From positions 1 to 47,859 of the forward strand of contig CAMKEI010000011.1 in the NCBI GenBank assembly GCA_946411525.1: DNA of 47,859 nucleotides, given 5' to 3'. Below are positions 24,172-33,521 of this stretch, in pieces (position 1 is the stretch's first letter; every line of letters starts with the position of its first letter). Origin of the DNA: an uncultured Clostridia bacterium (GTDB lineage: Bacteria > Bacillota > Clostridia > Christensenellales > Aristaeellaceae). The notes under the pieces were generated by a model, which did not search any database, was not told the DNA's origin, and saw only the letters and a program-made list of their open reading frames with translations. The translations under genes were made by a program, and so were the position numbers.

Positions 24172-26490
24172 TTATTCCTTGGTAATGTCTTCGGCGGCTT
24201 CCTTGACTTCTTCAGCAGCTTCTTCGACTGCCTTCTTGGTCTTCCGGGTGGTCTTCTTGGCCTTTTCAACCGTTTCTTCGACAGCTTCCTTAACCTCTTC
24301 GGCTTTCTTCTTGGCGGTTTCCTTGACCTTTTCGACCGTCTCTTCTACCGCTTCCTTGATCTCCTCAGCCTTTTCCGCTGCGGCTTCCTTGGCTTCCCCG
24401 ATCTTCTCCTCGACGGCTTCCTTGATCCCTTCAGCCTTTTCCTCGACCGCTGCTTTCACTTCTTCAGCCTTCTCTTCGGCCGCTTCGGTTACTTCGGCGA
24501 ACTTCTCGGACATGGAATTTTCCGTTGCCACGACTTCATATTCCACGTCGGCAGCAGCTGTCTCCGCAGCTTCTTCAGCAACGGGTTCTGGCTCGGCCGC
24601 CTGGCGGATGCTCAGGCTGATGCGCTTCTTCTCGGGATCCACGCCCAGGACTTTGACGTTGACCACGTCGCCGACCTTGACCGCGTCTTCCACCTTGGCC
24701 ACGCGGGTCGTCGCGCACTGGCTGATATGAACCAGGCCGTCCAGACCGGGTTCCAGTTCCACAAAGGCGCCGAAATCAGTGATCCGGACTACTTTGCCTT
24801 CGACCACTTCACCCACGGGGTACTTCTCCACCGCGCCGTCCCACGGATGGGGCTGCAGCTGTTTGTAACCCAGCTGGATGCGTTCGCGTTCGGGATCCAG
24901 GGACAGGATCTTGACGTCCACTTCCTGGTTGGGCTTGACGACTTCGCTGGGATGCTTGATGCGGCCCCAACTCAGGTCGGTAATATGGATCAGGCCGTCC
25001 ACGCCGCCCACGTCCACAAATGCGCCGAAATCGGTCAGCCGGCGAACAATGCCGTGAATCACCATGCCCTCTTCCAGGCGTTCCCAGGCTTCCTTCTTCT
25101 TCGCGGCGGCTTCTTCCGCCACGACGGCCTTACGGCTGGCGACGACGCGCTTTTTCTGCGTGTCCACTTCGAGGATCTTCAGCTTCATGTCCTTGCCGAC
25201 GAAGTCAGCGATTTTCTCGACATAGCGCTGGCTCAGCTGGCTGGCGGGCACGAACGCGCGTACGCCTCCGATATCGGCGATCAGGCCGCCCTTGACGGCT
25301 TCCTTGCCGACCGCGTCCATATACTCGCCCGCTTCGTACTTCTCCATCATGGCGTCCCACGCCTTGCGGTTGACGATATTGCGCTGGCTCAGCAGCACAT
25401 TGCCTTCTCCGTCGTTGACCTTTACGACTTCGACTTCAATTTCGTCATCCAGTTTGACATCCTGATCAACCAGATCCGTGCGCTTGATCAGACCGTCCGC
25501 CTTGTAACCGATGCTGACGCATACCTCATCCTCGGTGATCTGCACGACCTTGCCGGTCAGTGTCTGTCCGGGCCGGATCCTCACCAGAGTAGATTCGACT
25601 TCCGCCATGAAGTCATTGTTGTTTTCTACCTCCGCGGTAGGGGTCAGGTCCTTGTTCTCCAGTTCGCTCATGCGTGTGACAACCTCCTTAAGTGAGTCCG
25701 TCGGCGTAGATGCACCGGCGGTGATTCCGATTTTTTCGGAATCCTTATTTGCAAAGGCGGGCGGTATCTCCGCCGCACTCTCTACCAGAATAGTCCTGGG
25801 GCAGACGCTTCTGCAGATATCATACAGTTTCCGCGTGTTGGCGCTGTTCCTTCCGCCCACAACGATCATCGCGTCCATCCGGGCGGCCAGTTCCCTGGCT
25901 TCCTGCTGCCGGATCTCTGTGGCGTTGCAGATAGTACAACGGGCGTCCAGTTCCCTGATCTTCCCTTCCAGGACCGTCAGGATCGCTTCCCAGCGGCTGT
26001 GCGGAAAGGTGGTCTGGCAAACTGCGACCGCGCGAGGGATTTCAGGCAGCTGTTTCGCTTCCTCCGGGTCGGCGACGATCATCACTTCGCCGTGTGCCCA
26101 TCCGGCAGTGCCGCGCACCTCCGGGTGGTTCCGTTCCCCGACCAGGATTACCGGGGTCCCGTCCCGGGAGCCTTCCTCAACGATCCGGTGAAGCTTGTCC
26201 ACAAACGGACAGGTCAGATCCAGCACTTCGTCCCCGGCGGCTTCGAGCTCCCGAAGCACCTGTAGGGACACGCCGTGGCTCCGGATCAGCACCCGTCTTC
26301 CGACGGCTTCCGCCGGATCGTGAATTGGTTCCAGCCCGCGTTCCGCCAGACGGCGGATTACGTCCGGATTGTGGATCAGTTCACCCAGCGTGCAGGAGGG
26401 AATCCCGTCTCGGACCATCGCTTCCGCCCTTTCCACCGCTCGGCTTACACCCATGCAGAATCCGGCGTGCGCTGCTACCTCAACAGGCAT
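24172..26490 (-). CDS. ispH: IspH (HMBPP reductase) - ribosomal protein S1 fusion with helical repeat tail
   Basis: One 772-residue chain has three parts. Residues 1-280 are 4-hydroxy-3-methylbut-2-enyl diphosphate reductase (last step of the MEP isoprenoid route). The iron-sulfur cysteines are Cys12 (GFCMGV), Cys94 (LTCPFV) and Cys188 (TICNAT), with substrate residues in GELIHNP, RSHGV and [10 protein letters not shown]. Residues 307-629 hold four S1 RNA-binding domains (about 307-372, 388-455, 474-543, 560-629), the second more diverged. Residues 668-770 are an unusual Ala/Glu/Lys helix built of 11-residue-like units ([22 protein letters not shown]). IspH-S1 fusions are known in Clostridia; the long charged tail is notable. 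RBS GGGA precedes ATG 26490. It follows plsC after 154 bases. Confidence 0.95.
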   Translation of the reverse strand: MPVEVAAHAGFCMGVSRAVERAEAMVRDGIPSCTLGELIHNPDVIRRLAERGLEPIHDPAEAVGRRVLIRSHGVSLQVLRELEAAGDEVLDLTCPFVDKLHRIVEEGSRDGTPVILVGERNHPEVRGTAGWAHGEVMIVADPEEAKQLPEIPRAVAVCQTTFPHSRWEAILTVLEGKIRELDARCTICNATEIRQQEARELAARMDAMIVVGGRNSANTRKLYDICRSVCPRTILVESAAEIPPAFANKDSEKIGITAGASTPTDSLKEVVTRMSELENKDLTPTAEVENNNDFMAEVESTLVRIRPGQTLTGKVVQITEDEVCVSIGYKADGLIKRTDLVDQDVKLDDEIEVEVVKVNDGEGNVLLSQRNIVNRKAWDAMMEKYEAGEYMDAVGKEAVKGGLIADIGGVRAFVPASQLSQRYVEKIADFVGKDMKLKILEVDTQKKRVVASRKAVVAEEAAAKKKEAWERLEEGMVIHGIVRRLTDFGAFVDVGGVDGLIHITDLSWGRIKHPSEVVKPNQEVDVKILSLDPERERIQLGYKQLQPHPWDGAVEKYPVGEVVEGKVVRITDFGAFVELEPGLDGLVHISQCATTRVAKVEDAVKVGDVVNVKVLGVDPEKKRISLSIRQAAEPEPVAEEAAETAAADVEYEVVATENSMSEKFAEVTEAAEEKAEEVKAAVEEKAEGIKEAVEEKIGEAKEAAAEKAEEIKEAVEETVEKVKETAKKKAEEVKEAVEETVEKAKKTTRKTKKAVEEAAEEVKEAAEDITKE

Positions 26491-26644
26491 ATTCCCTTCC
26501 CTTTCGCATCTTCAATGCTTCATCTTAAGTATTTCCTCTTATATAGTGCAAATTCCTTCTGATTTAATAAGAATAATCAAAAAAAATTTGATGAATGTTT
26601 GTCCGGTGCGGGCCCGAGGGCAATCGGAACGCCCGCTGATTCCT

Positions 26645-27286
26645 CTATGCGCGATCTGTCTCGCGGATCATTTTCCTGAATGTTTCCCTCATCCGTTCGT
26701 TCATCCGCTCGCATGTATCCGTATTGATGCCTTCTGCCAGCAGGTCGTCATAAGGGATCGGTTCGCCGACATACATATTTGTGACATGGAAAAAGCTCAG
26801 CTTCCTGTCGATGTAGATCGGAACCACCGGCGCCTTCGACCGCATCGCAATCAGTGCGGTGCCGTTCTCAATCTGCTCCATCTGCCCTTCGTGATGGCGC
26901 GTGCCCTCCGGGAAGATCAGCAGGATCTTTTTCATCTTTACGGCTTTCATGCAGGCGCGCATCGCTTCCATGTCCGCGTTGTGCCGGTCGACCAGGATGC
27001 AGTGCAGCCGAGTCATCAGGTTCTGCGTGAAAGGCGTTTTGCCCAGCTCTTTCTTGGCCAGAAAGACGATCTGTTTCTTCGGGATTCCCATCGCCATCGC
27101 GATCGGATCCAGCGCGTGCCGGTGATTCGCAATCAGGACAAAGGGCGGCTCCTCCAGCAGACGTTCCTTGTTGTGGAACCGGACAGGCATGACCGTGTGA
27201 AAAAGGATAATCGCCAGCACACGGGCGACCTCATACAGGAATCCCTTCTTTTCGGTAACCGCCTCGGCCTTCTTCTTTTCAGCCAT
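26645..27286 (-). CDS. plsC: 1-acyl-sn-glycerol-3-phosphate acyltransferase
   Basis: The 213-residue enzyme acylates lysophosphatidate to phosphatidate at the membrane. It has the HX4D catalytic motif NHRHALDP (His55, Asp60), FTQNLMTR in block II, and the substrate-binding block FPEGTR (125-130), followed by PVVPIYI. An N-terminal hydrophobic stretch (about 19-35) probably anchors it. I start at ATG 27286, which overlaps the cmk stop by eight bases and implies translational coupling; the frame is open further upstream into cmk but without a site. cmk-plsC-ispH/rpsA order is a known clostridial arrangement. Confidence 0.93.
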   Translation of the reverse strand: MAEKKKAEAVTEKKGFLYEVARVLAIILFHTVMPVRFHNKERLLEEPPFVLIANHRHALDPIAMAMGIPKKQIVFLAKKELGKTPFTQNLMTRLHCILVDRHNADMEAMRACMKAVKMKKILLIFPEGTRHHEGQMEQIENGTALIAMRSKAPVVPIYIDRKLSFFHVTNMYVGEPIPYDDLLAEGINTDTCERMNERMRETFRKMIRETDRA

Positions 27287-27950
27287 GGCGCTTTCCCTCC
27301 ACGATCGCAAGAATGGTATCCACCACTTCATCAAAGCTCAGGTTCGTGGAGTCCACCAGCACGACGTCCTCCGCCTGGCGCAGCGGTTCCACCGGACGGC
27401 TCATGTCCTGCTCGTCCCGTGCCCTGACTTCTTCCAGCACCTGCTCGAAGCTCTCCGGGCTGCCCTTTTTTTCAAGTTCCAGGTAGCGTCTGCGGGCGCG
27501 CTCCTCCGCGGAGGCGGTCAGATAAATCTTGGCCGTTGCGTTCGGCAGCACCGTCGTGCAGATATCCCGGCCGTCCAGCAGCATATCCGTCTCCGCGGCC
27601 AGCTGCTGCTGCAGGCGGACCATCGCCCTGCGGACTTCCGCGTAGCGGCTGACGGTGGAAGCGGCCATGCCGACCTCCTGGGTACGGATCAGCCCGGTCA
27701 CGTCCTCTCCGTCCACGTAGGTATGCTGTCCGTCCGCTTCATGGCTCACGGTGAATTTCAGGCTGCCGCACAGGTCAATGATAGCCTGCTCGTCCTGCAC
27801 GTCGATCCCGCGCCGGATCGCGGTCAGTCCCAGTCCGCGGTACATGGCTCCTGTATCCAGATGAAGAATGCCCAGTTTTGCGGCCACGGCGTCCGCTACC
27901 GTACTCTTTCCCGCTCCGACCGGTCCGTCGATGCCGATATTCAGTCTCAT
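27279..27950 (-). CDS. cmk: Cytidylate kinase
   Basis: The 223-residue enzyme phosphorylates CMP/dCMP with ATP. It has the P-loop GPVGAGKS at 9-16, the LDTGAMYRG substrate segment at about 31-39, the DGRDICTTVLP motif and the lid sequence with EERARRRYLELEKKG. The start ATG 27950 has a GGGGAGG site and gives the normal MRLNIGIDGP N-terminus; a frame open up to 28433 is not coding. It is the first gene of the unit with plsC and ispH-S1, behind a near-consensus promoter. Confidence 0.95.
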   Translation of the reverse strand: MRLNIGIDGPVGAGKSTVADAVAAKLGILHLDTGAMYRGLGLTAIRRGIDVQDEQAIIDLCGSLKFTVSHEADGQHTYVDGEDVTGLIRTQEVGMAASTVSRYAEVRRAMVRLQQQLAAETDMLLDGRDICTTVLPNATAKIYLTASAEERARRRYLELEKKGSPESFEQVLEEVRARDEQDMSRPVEPLRQAEDVVLVDSTNLSFDEVVDTILAIVEGKRHG

Positions 27951-27992
27951 GCTTCCAGTCCTCCCCGGTGCCTGGTATTGTTCTGAAATTAT

Positions 27993-28021
27993 ATTATACA
28001 CGCTCAGCTCTTTTCGTTCAA
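27993..28021 (-). promoter_or_regulatory. Promoter of cmk-plsC-ispH/rpsA
   Basis: On the minus strand TTGAAC (28021-28016), 17 bases and TATAAT (27998-27993), about 45 bases before cmk. The rest of the 27951-28274 gap holds the divergent promoter at 28208 and a small palindrome CTCTTT/AAAGAG near 28151; nothing else was recognised. Confidence 0.85.
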
Positions 28022-28207
28022 TCTTTTTGCCTTTTTCGCTCCGGAAGATCTCCGTGCTCCTGTCTTCTTCCGGACGTTTCCGTTCGGCCGCCGGTTTTTG
28101 TGTCTGCACGGGGAAAGATCCCCTTCCGCTTCGTCGGCTTGTCAGTCGCTCTTTTAAAGAGAATAGATTTTTACCATATTTCGTTTCCAACAGTTTACAA
28201 TCACCTG

Positions 28208-28236
28208 TTGACATATCGTTGCTATATTCATATAAT
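28208..28236 (+). promoter_or_regulatory. Perfect-consensus sigma-A promoter of the AbrB-like gene
   Basis: TTGACA (28208-28213), exactly 17 bases, TATAAT (28231-28236). Both hexamers are perfect, so strong constitutive expression is likely unless repressed. Confidence 0.93.
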
Positions 28237-28274
28237 GTTTGCAGAACCGCTTTTTGAATAAGGAGGTTTTTACA

Positions 28275-28517
28275 ATGAGAACTACCGGAATGATCCGTCA
28301 GCTGGATTCCCTCGGCCGTGTCGTTCTGCCGATTGAGCTGCGCCGTACGCTGGATATCAACACGCGGGACATGCTGGAGATCATGGTTGACGGGAACTCC
28401 ATCATCCTCCGCAAGTATGAGCCGAACTGCCACTTCTGCGGCAGCAGCACGGGACTGGTTTCCTACAGGGAAAACATGATCTGCAAGCGCTGCCTGAGTG
28501 AGCTCAAATCCCTCTGA
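28275..28517 (+). CDS. AbrB/SpoVT-family transition-state regulator with zinc ribbon
   Basis: The 80-residue protein has the AbrB swapped-hairpin DNA-binding domain (MIRQLDSLGRVVLPIELRRT, followed by DMLEIMVDG and IILRKYEP). A CxxC...CxxC zinc ribbon follows at the C-terminus (CHFCGSS, then CKRCLSEL). It binds DNA as a dimer or tetramer and probably acts as a global stationary-phase regulator, as AbrB does in Bacillus; the targets here are unknown. The ribosome site AGGAGG (28261-28266) and promoter are both consensus, and a terminator follows, so it is a strongly expressed single gene. Confidence 0.93.
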   Translation: MRTTGMIRQLDSLGRVVLPIELRRTLDINTRDMLEIMVDGNSIILRKYEPNCHFCGSSTGLVSYRENMICKRCLSELKSL

Positions 28518-28536
28518 TCCTTTGTTTTTTCATTCC

Positions 28537-28566
28537 GGTCCCGGCTTTCCGGGATCTTTTCTTTTT
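28537..28566 (+). terminator. Intrinsic terminator of the AbrB-like gene
   Basis: GGTCCCGG (28537-28544) pairs with CCGGGATC (28549-28556; one G-T pair), followed by TTTTCTTTTT. Confidence 0.85.
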
Positions 28567-28586
28567 GTATTTCTCTCTCTGCTTCC

Positions 28587-28615
28587 TTGCAGTTTCCCCT
28601 CCCTCAGCGTATAAT
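28587..28615 (+). promoter_or_regulatory. Promoter of the HD nucleotidase gene
   Basis: TTGCAG (28587-28592), 17 bases and TATAAT (28610-28615), about 58 bases before the ATG. Confidence 0.8.
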
Positions 28616-28673
28616 ATTTTTGTTATATATTTCCGATTCCGGATCCTTAATTCCGAATCGGTCCGGAGGTTCT

Positions 28674-29261
28674 ATGGCATTTCCCTTCTTTGCTTATCTT
28701 TCCCGGCTCAGGCTCATCCGCCGCTGGTCTCTCATGCGGAATACCGTGCCGGAGAACGACGCTGAGCATTCACTTCAGGTAGCGATGATTGCCCACGCCC
28801 TTGCAGTCATCGCACGGGATCGTTACGGGAAACAGGTGGATCCGGAGCATGTGCTCTCTCTCGCCGTCTACCATGATGCGACGGAAGTCATGACTGGCGA
28901 CCTGCCCACTCCGGTCAAGTATCATAACGACGAGCTCCGCGAAGCTTATCACCGGCTGGAAGCGCTCTCTGCCGACCGGCTTCTCGCCCTCCTGCCTGAA
29001 GATCTGCAGCCTTCATTCTCACCTTACATGAAGCAGGAATCCGGCTATGATCATACGCTGGTCAAGGCTGCGGACCGGATCTCCGCGTACATCAAGTGCC
29101 TGGAGGAGCAGCGCGCCGGCAACCGGGAATTCGACTACGCTGCGGAAAACATCCGCCGGAGCATCGCTTCCATAGACCTGCCGGAGGTAAAGGATTTCCT
29201 GACAGATTTCCTCCCCGCCTTTGACAAGACCCTCGACGAGCTCAACCACCCGACGGTCTGA
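28674..29261 (+). CDS. 5'-deoxynucleotidase, YfbR-like HD-domain protein
   Basis: The 195-residue protein matches YfbR, a cytosolic metal-dependent 5'-nucleotidase for deoxyribonucleoside monophosphates. It has RRWSLMRNTVPENDAEHSLQ with His32, the HD pair His67-Asp68 in YHDATEVMTGDLPTP, and a later aspartate in KAADRISAY. The length is normal. The start at ATG 28674 has GGAGG 4 bases upstream; upstream in-frame codons fall in the promoter. The LCP gene follows after 68 bases, which contain its own ribosome site but no obvious terminator, so the two may be co-transcribed. Confidence 0.92.
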   Translation: MAFPFFAYLSRLRLIRRWSLMRNTVPENDAEHSLQVAMIAHALAVIARDRYGKQVDPEHVLSLAVYHDATEVMTGDLPTPVKYHNDELREAYHRLEALSADRLLALLPEDLQPSFSPYMKQESGYDHTLVKAADRISAYIKCLEEQRAGNREFDYAAENIRRSIASIDLPEVKDFLTDFLPAFDKTLDELNHPTV

Positions 29262-29329
29262 CACGAAACGGATCCGCCGTCTGGTTCGTTTATATGATAA
29301 ATCAATCTAATCCGGAGGATATACAACAC

Positions 29330-30550
29330 ATGAAACGCATTCTTGCCCTGCTGCTGGTCTTTTCCCTGTTTCTCCCCATCATCGCATCCGCTGAGCTCGA
29401 TGAAGATGATTTCAGCTTTGAGGATGTAGATCTGGACGAGGAGGAAGAAGAACAGGATTCCATTCCGGTGGATATTGTTGATGCGGAACCACTTTCAGCT
29501 GAAGAAGAGGAAGAGCTGAAATCCGTCCTGGAGTCTTCGGACTATGTACCCACGGAAGTGGATGTCAGCGACCTGTACATTAATGAAAACCTGCCGGATA
29601 ATGTGATCAACATCCTGCTGCTCGGCGTGGATACCCGGAATCCGGAGTTGGTCGAGGAAGACGTCAAGCTGGCGGATGTCCAGATGATTCTGTCTGTTGA
29701 TACCGAAAGCGGAACACTCAAGCTTTCTTCCATCCTGCGCGACACGCTGGTAATCAATCCCTACTCGGGAAAACAATCCCCCATCAATTATTCCATCCAG
29801 TCCTTTGACAACAAAAACAAATTCCACGACAACCCCAAACGTTCCATGGCCACTGTAAATTATAACTTTGAGATGAATATCCAGTATTTCGTCATGATTA
29901 ATTTCCGTGGTGTGTCTGCCATTATTGACAAGCTTGGCGGCATTGATCTCGAACTGACCGAGGGCGAAGCCGCAAACATAAATTACTATCTGAAAAAGAA
30001 TGCAAAATCGATCTCTAGGCATTACGATACGGAGGAAGCCAGAAAAGCCCGGATCGAACTGAAAGAGCAGGACGGTATTCAACACCTGGACGGACTTCAG
30101 GCCCTGATGTATGCGCGTCTGCGTCAGAACAAGACCAGGAAAAAATATGATCTGGGGGATGACTGGCAGCGCACCGCACGCACGCGTAATCTGCTGGATA
30201 AGCTCCTTCAGAAAGTGCTGAAGGGTTCTGTTGATGTACTGGACCTGTTGAGCTTCTCCATTGATTATGTCGATTCAAACATCAAGGGCTCTGTCATGCT
30301 GGATCTGATTCGCAAAGTCATGGGCAGCGGAATCATGCAGAAGCTCGGCTCCTCCGATTCTATCATTGATCAGTTCCGGATCCCCATGGGCAGCCAGGCC
30401 GAAGGCAACAAAACCTGGACCTATGTACAGGATAAGCAGTCTCAATGGTATGGCAAGGTTTTCATGAGCACTCGCAACGGCAATTTCCAGGCAAACATCA
30501 AAGCACTCCATGAGTTCATATATGGCAGGTATTATCCCGCCAATCCGTGA
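29330..30550 (+). CDS. LytR-CpsA-Psr (LCP) family cell-wall glycopolymer ligase
   Basis: The 406-residue protein attaches lipid-linked teichoic acid or capsule-type polymers to peptidoglycan in known relatives. The LCP domain spans about 85-310: INILLLGVDTR, the DVQMILSVD strand, a conserved basic motif LSSILRDTLV, FVMINFRGVSAIIDKLGGIDL and the end motif HLDGLQALMYARLR. The N-terminus is a cleavable-looking signal peptide (RILALLLVFSLFLPIIASA) rather than the usual cytoplasmic tail plus anchor. It is followed by a very acidic linker (EEEEEQ, EEEEEL) at about 22-70. If cleaved, the enzyme would be released from the membrane. RBS GGAGGA is 11 bases before the ATG. Confidence 0.9.
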   Translation: MKRILALLLVFSLFLPIIASAELDEDDFSFEDVDLDEEEEEQDSIPVDIVDAEPLSAEEEEELKSVLESSDYVPTEVDVSDLYINENLPDNVINILLLGVDTRNPELVEEDVKLADVQMILSVDTESGTLKLSSILRDTLVINPYSGKQSPINYSIQSFDNKNKFHDNPKRSMATVNYNFEMNIQYFVMINFRGVSAIIDKLGGIDLELTEGEAANINYYLKKNAKSISRHYDTEEARKARIELKEQDGIQHLDGLQALMYARLRQNKTRKKYDLGDDWQRTARTRNLLDKLLQKVLKGSVDVLDLLSFSIDYVDSNIKGSVMLDLIRKVMGSGIMQKLGSSDSIIDQFRIPMGSQAEGNKTWTYVQDKQSQWYGKVFMSTRNGNFQANIKALHEFIYGRYYPANP

Positions 30551-30568
30551 TTTCTGGTACATGATGCA

Positions 30569-30606
30569 GCGGGCAGCCCGATTGGGCTGCCCGCCTTTCT
30601 TTTTTT
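30569..30606 (+). terminator. Intrinsic terminator of the LCP gene
   Basis: GCGGGCAGCCC (30569-30579) pairs with GGGCTGCCCGC (30584-30594), loop GATT, followed by CTTTCTTTTTTT. Confidence 0.92.
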
Positions 30607-30630
30607 CATTACGGTCTGATCCCCGCCATC

Positions 30631-32052
30631 TCAGTCTTTTTCTGTCCTGCTCATCATCTTTTTTCTTGCTATTCGTATAATCAGGTACAGAATCCCGTAC
30701 ACCGCAATTCCCGCAAAGACCATAATGCCCAGATTTACCCAGTTCTCCGCCGGCAGGAATGAGCCGACCAGCCTTACGCACCCCAGCATGATTCCGCCCG
30801 CGGCCGCGTACAGGCCCACATATCCGAGATACCGCCGGTAAGGCAGTTCCTTCCGCAGAATGATATACTGCACCACCGGCACGGTCATTTCCGCCAGCAG
30901 CGTCCCGACGACCGCCCCCATGCTTTTCATGGACGGGATCAGGCAGGCATTGGCGATCAGGTTCACAGCCGCGCCGCAGCATACGCTCCGGACGAAGATA
31001 TAATCCCGCTTCTGGGGCAGGACCACCTGTGTCCGGATCACATTCGCGAATCCGATCATGATCAGCGTGAAGCCGAGGGGGATCATCAGGGTGCCTGAAT
31101 ACCGGAACGGTTCCCCGAAGAACAGCGGTGCGAACCGGTCCGCGACCGCCGCCACGCCGAACGCCATGGCGCTGACCATGCAGATAATCAGGTCCATGCT
31201 TTTGTCGATATGCCTGGCGATCCGTTCTGTTTCGCCGTTTTTCTGCATATGGGCCACTTTGGGCATCATGACCGTCCCGATGGCGGAGATGAACCCGCTC
31301 AGGCAGTAAATGATTTTTTCCGCATTTTCATACAGGCCGTTCTCGTCCTTGCCGGCGATGCTGTACACCATGACCTTGTCCATTTTCCGGTAGATGCTCA
31401 CGGCCATCACGGAGATAAACAGAACCGCGCAGGGGCGCAGATGCTTCAGGCTTTCCTTCAGGGAAACCCGCCGGTAGGTTACCTTCCCTTTCAGCGTCAC
31501 GGCGCAGCTCAGGTTGCCGGCCAGCGTCGCGAGACTCCAGGCAAAGGCGTAGATCCAGAGATCGTCCCTGCTCTTGACAAAGATGAATACGCATGCCGCG
31601 GCGGCAAGCTTCACAAACGTATTGCGAAGCGCAATGGGCTTAAAGATGTCCAGGCCCATCAGGCACCAGTCGAAGCTGCACAGGCAGCTTATGCTCATCA
31701 TTGTCAGGTGCAGCGCAATCGTCTTTTCTTCGCCTGCGACCAGGAACACATACCCGAGCCAGCCGAGCAGCGCCGCTCCGGCGACCATCAGCTGCATCTG
31801 CCATATTCCGGAGAATGTCCGGTCCAGCTCCTCCCGGTTGTCCCGCGCCTGCGCGATCGTCCGCACGCCGTAATCTGCCAGCCCCAGCATGCCGATCAGG
31901 CAGAAGATTTCGCTCATCGTCCAGGCGCCGGAATACAGGCCGACGCCGTCCGTCCCGGTCACACGGGACAGATACGGCGCCGTGATTACCGGCAGCAGCA
32001 CCGAGAACAACCGATATGCGACGTTATACGCCGCGTTCTTTTTTGTACTCAT
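30631..32052 (-). CDS. Wzx-like polysaccharide flippase (MOP superfamily)
   Basis: The 473-residue protein has 12 to 14 membrane helices and the MATE/MOP-like N-terminus NAAYNVAYRLFSVLLPVITAP with YLSRVTGTDGVGLYS. This is typical of Wzx/RfbX transporters that flip undecaprenyl-linked oligosaccharide repeat units to the outer face. Its ATG overlaps the mgtE stop (ATGA), an unexpected coupling between a magnesium channel and a glycan flippase. No glycosyltransferase cluster is nearby in this window. No terminator for this strand is seen before the convergent LCP gene. Confidence 0.88.
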   Translation of the reverse strand: MSTKKNAAYNVAYRLFSVLLPVITAPYLSRVTGTDGVGLYSGAWTMSEIFCLIGMLGLADYGVRTIAQARDNREELDRTFSGIWQMQLMVAGAALLGWLGYVFLVAGEEKTIALHLTMMSISCLCSFDWCLMGLDIFKPIALRNTFVKLAAAACVFIFVKSRDDLWIYAFAWSLATLAGNLSCAVTLKGKVTYRRVSLKESLKHLRPCAVLFISVMAVSIYRKMDKVMVYSIAGKDENGLYENAEKIIYCLSGFISAIGTVMMPKVAHMQKNGETERIARHIDKSMDLIICMVSAMAFGVAAVADRFAPLFFGEPFRYSGTLMIPLGFTLIMIGFANVIRTQVVLPQKRDYIFVRSVCCGAAVNLIANACLIPSMKSMGAVVGTLLAEMTVPVVQYIILRKELPYRRYLGYVGLYAAAGGIMLGCVRLVGSFLPAENWVNLGIMVFAGIAVYGILYLIIRIARKKMMSRTEKD

Positions 32053-33425
32053 AACCTCAGCAGGGTTGTAGCCAGTCCGAAGTATACCAGCAGGCTCAGC
32101 GCGTCCACAATCGTCGTAATGAACGGGCTGGCCATGACTGCCGGATCAAAGCCGAGCTTCTTGGCAAGCATCGGCAGCGTGCAGCCGACAAGCTTCGCGC
32201 ACAGTACGGTGAGCGACAGCGTCAGGCCGACCGTCAGCGCCACCGTCAACGTCACGCCGTCCGTATTCAGCAGCAGCTTGTCCACCAGCAGGACCTTTCC
32301 GATACACAGCGCGCCCAGCACCAGGCCGCAGATCAGCGCGGTCCGGATCTCTTTCCAGATAACCCGCCCGAGATCCGCGAATTCAAGTTCTCCCAGGGAC
32401 AGCGCGCGGATCACCGTAACCGAACTCTGGGAGCCGCTGTTGCCGCCCGTGTCCATCAGCATCGGGATAAAGGCTGTCAGGCAGACCATGGCCGCCAGTT
32501 TCTCCTCGAAATGTGAGATGATCAATCCGGTGAACGTCGCGGAAATCATCAGCAGCGCAAGCCACGGGATCCGGTGAAGGAACAGCTCGAAGGGCGAAGA
32601 CTTGAGGTACGTCTTGTCGCTCGGCGTCATACCGGCCATGATCTCCATGTCCTCGGTGGTCTCTTCTTCGATAACGTCCATGGCGTCGTCGAATGTAACG
32701 ATACCGACCATCCGGTTGTCGCCGTCCACGACCGGGATCGCGAGCAGGTTGTACTTGCTCATCATCTGGGCCACTTCTTCCTGGTCGGTATGTGTGGTCA
32801 CCGTAATCAGGTTGGTCTCCATGATGCTGTCGATGGTCTGCAGGTCGCTGGGCGCGAGCAGCAGGCTCTTCACGCTCACCGTGCCCACCAGCAGCCGGTT
32901 CTCCAGCACATAGCAGGTATAGATCGTTTCCTTGTCCACGCCTGTGCGGCGGATGCGCAGGATCGCGTCGCCTACGGTCATCCCGGGCGACAGCTTCACA
33001 TATTCCGTGGTCATCACGGAACCGGCCGAGTTCTCCGGATACTGCAGGATTTCGTTGATTTCCTTGCGCATTTCCGGATCAGCCTGGGCCAGGATCCGCT
33101 GCACGACGTTCGCAGGCATCTCCTCGACAATGTCCACCGCGTCGTCGACGTACAGCTCGTCCATCACCTGGCGCAGTTCCTTGTCGCTGATGCCCTTGAT
33201 CAGCGCTTCCTGTTCCTCGCTCTCCATTTCCACGAAGCTTTCCGCGGCCAGCTCCTTCGGCAGCAGCCGGAACAGCAGCGGCAGTTTTTCCTGCTCGATG
33301 CCGGCAAAAACCGCAGCAATATCCGCGGGATTCATCGTCACAAGGATGTCTCGGATTGTGGAGTATTTTTTGTCTGTGAGAAGTGTCTGTAATGTGTTTT
33401 CAACCGTGACAGAATGCTCCGCCAT
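32049..33425 (-). CDS. mgtE: Magnesium channel/transporter MgtE
   Basis: The 458-residue protein has an N-terminal helical MgtE_N domain (about 15-130), two CBS domains (about 135-255; SAGSVMTTEYVKLSPGMTV, LLAIPVVDGDNRMVGIVTFDD) that close the pore when Mg2+ is bound, and five membrane helices from about 285. The pore signature PMLMDTGGNSGSQ is present. Start ATG 33425 follows GGAGGG. The gene is preceded by a leader of about 330 bases that contains a short ORF and possible alternative hairpins, which suggests regulation before translation of mgtE. The downstream flippase overlaps by four bases. Confidence 0.96.
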   Translation of the reverse strand: MAEHSVTVENTLQTLLTDKKYSTIRDILVTMNPADIAAVFAGIEQEKLPLLFRLLPKELAAESFVEMESEEQEALIKGISDKELRQVMDELYVDDAVDIVEEMPANVVQRILAQADPEMRKEINEILQYPENSAGSVMTTEYVKLSPGMTVGDAILRIRRTGVDKETIYTCYVLENRLLVGTVSVKSLLLAPSDLQTIDSIMETNLITVTTHTDQEEVAQMMSKYNLLAIPVVDGDNRMVGIVTFDDAMDVIEEETTEDMEIMAGMTPSDKTYLKSSPFELFLHRIPWLALLMISATFTGLIISHFEEKLAAMVCLTAFIPMLMDTGGNSGSQSSVTVIRALSLGELEFADLGRVIWKEIRTALICGLVLGALCIGKVLLVDKLLLNTDGVTLTVALTVGLTLSLTVLCAKLVGCTLPMLAKKLGFDPAVMASPFITTIVDALSLLVYFGLATTLLRL

Positions 33426-33521
33426 GCTTGCTCCCTCCCATTTGGTTAGAATGGTCAGTTGCCAGAAGCGTTTCTACCATACCCTGTCATGCACCTGCTG
33501 CCGCAGATCCCGGGCAGCCGG

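Noticed and set aside
24172-24500. The repetitive end of the ispH-S1 gene as a separate gene or tandem repeat array
   Set aside because: It is in frame with the S1 domains with no stop or new ribosome site, so it is the tail of one protein.
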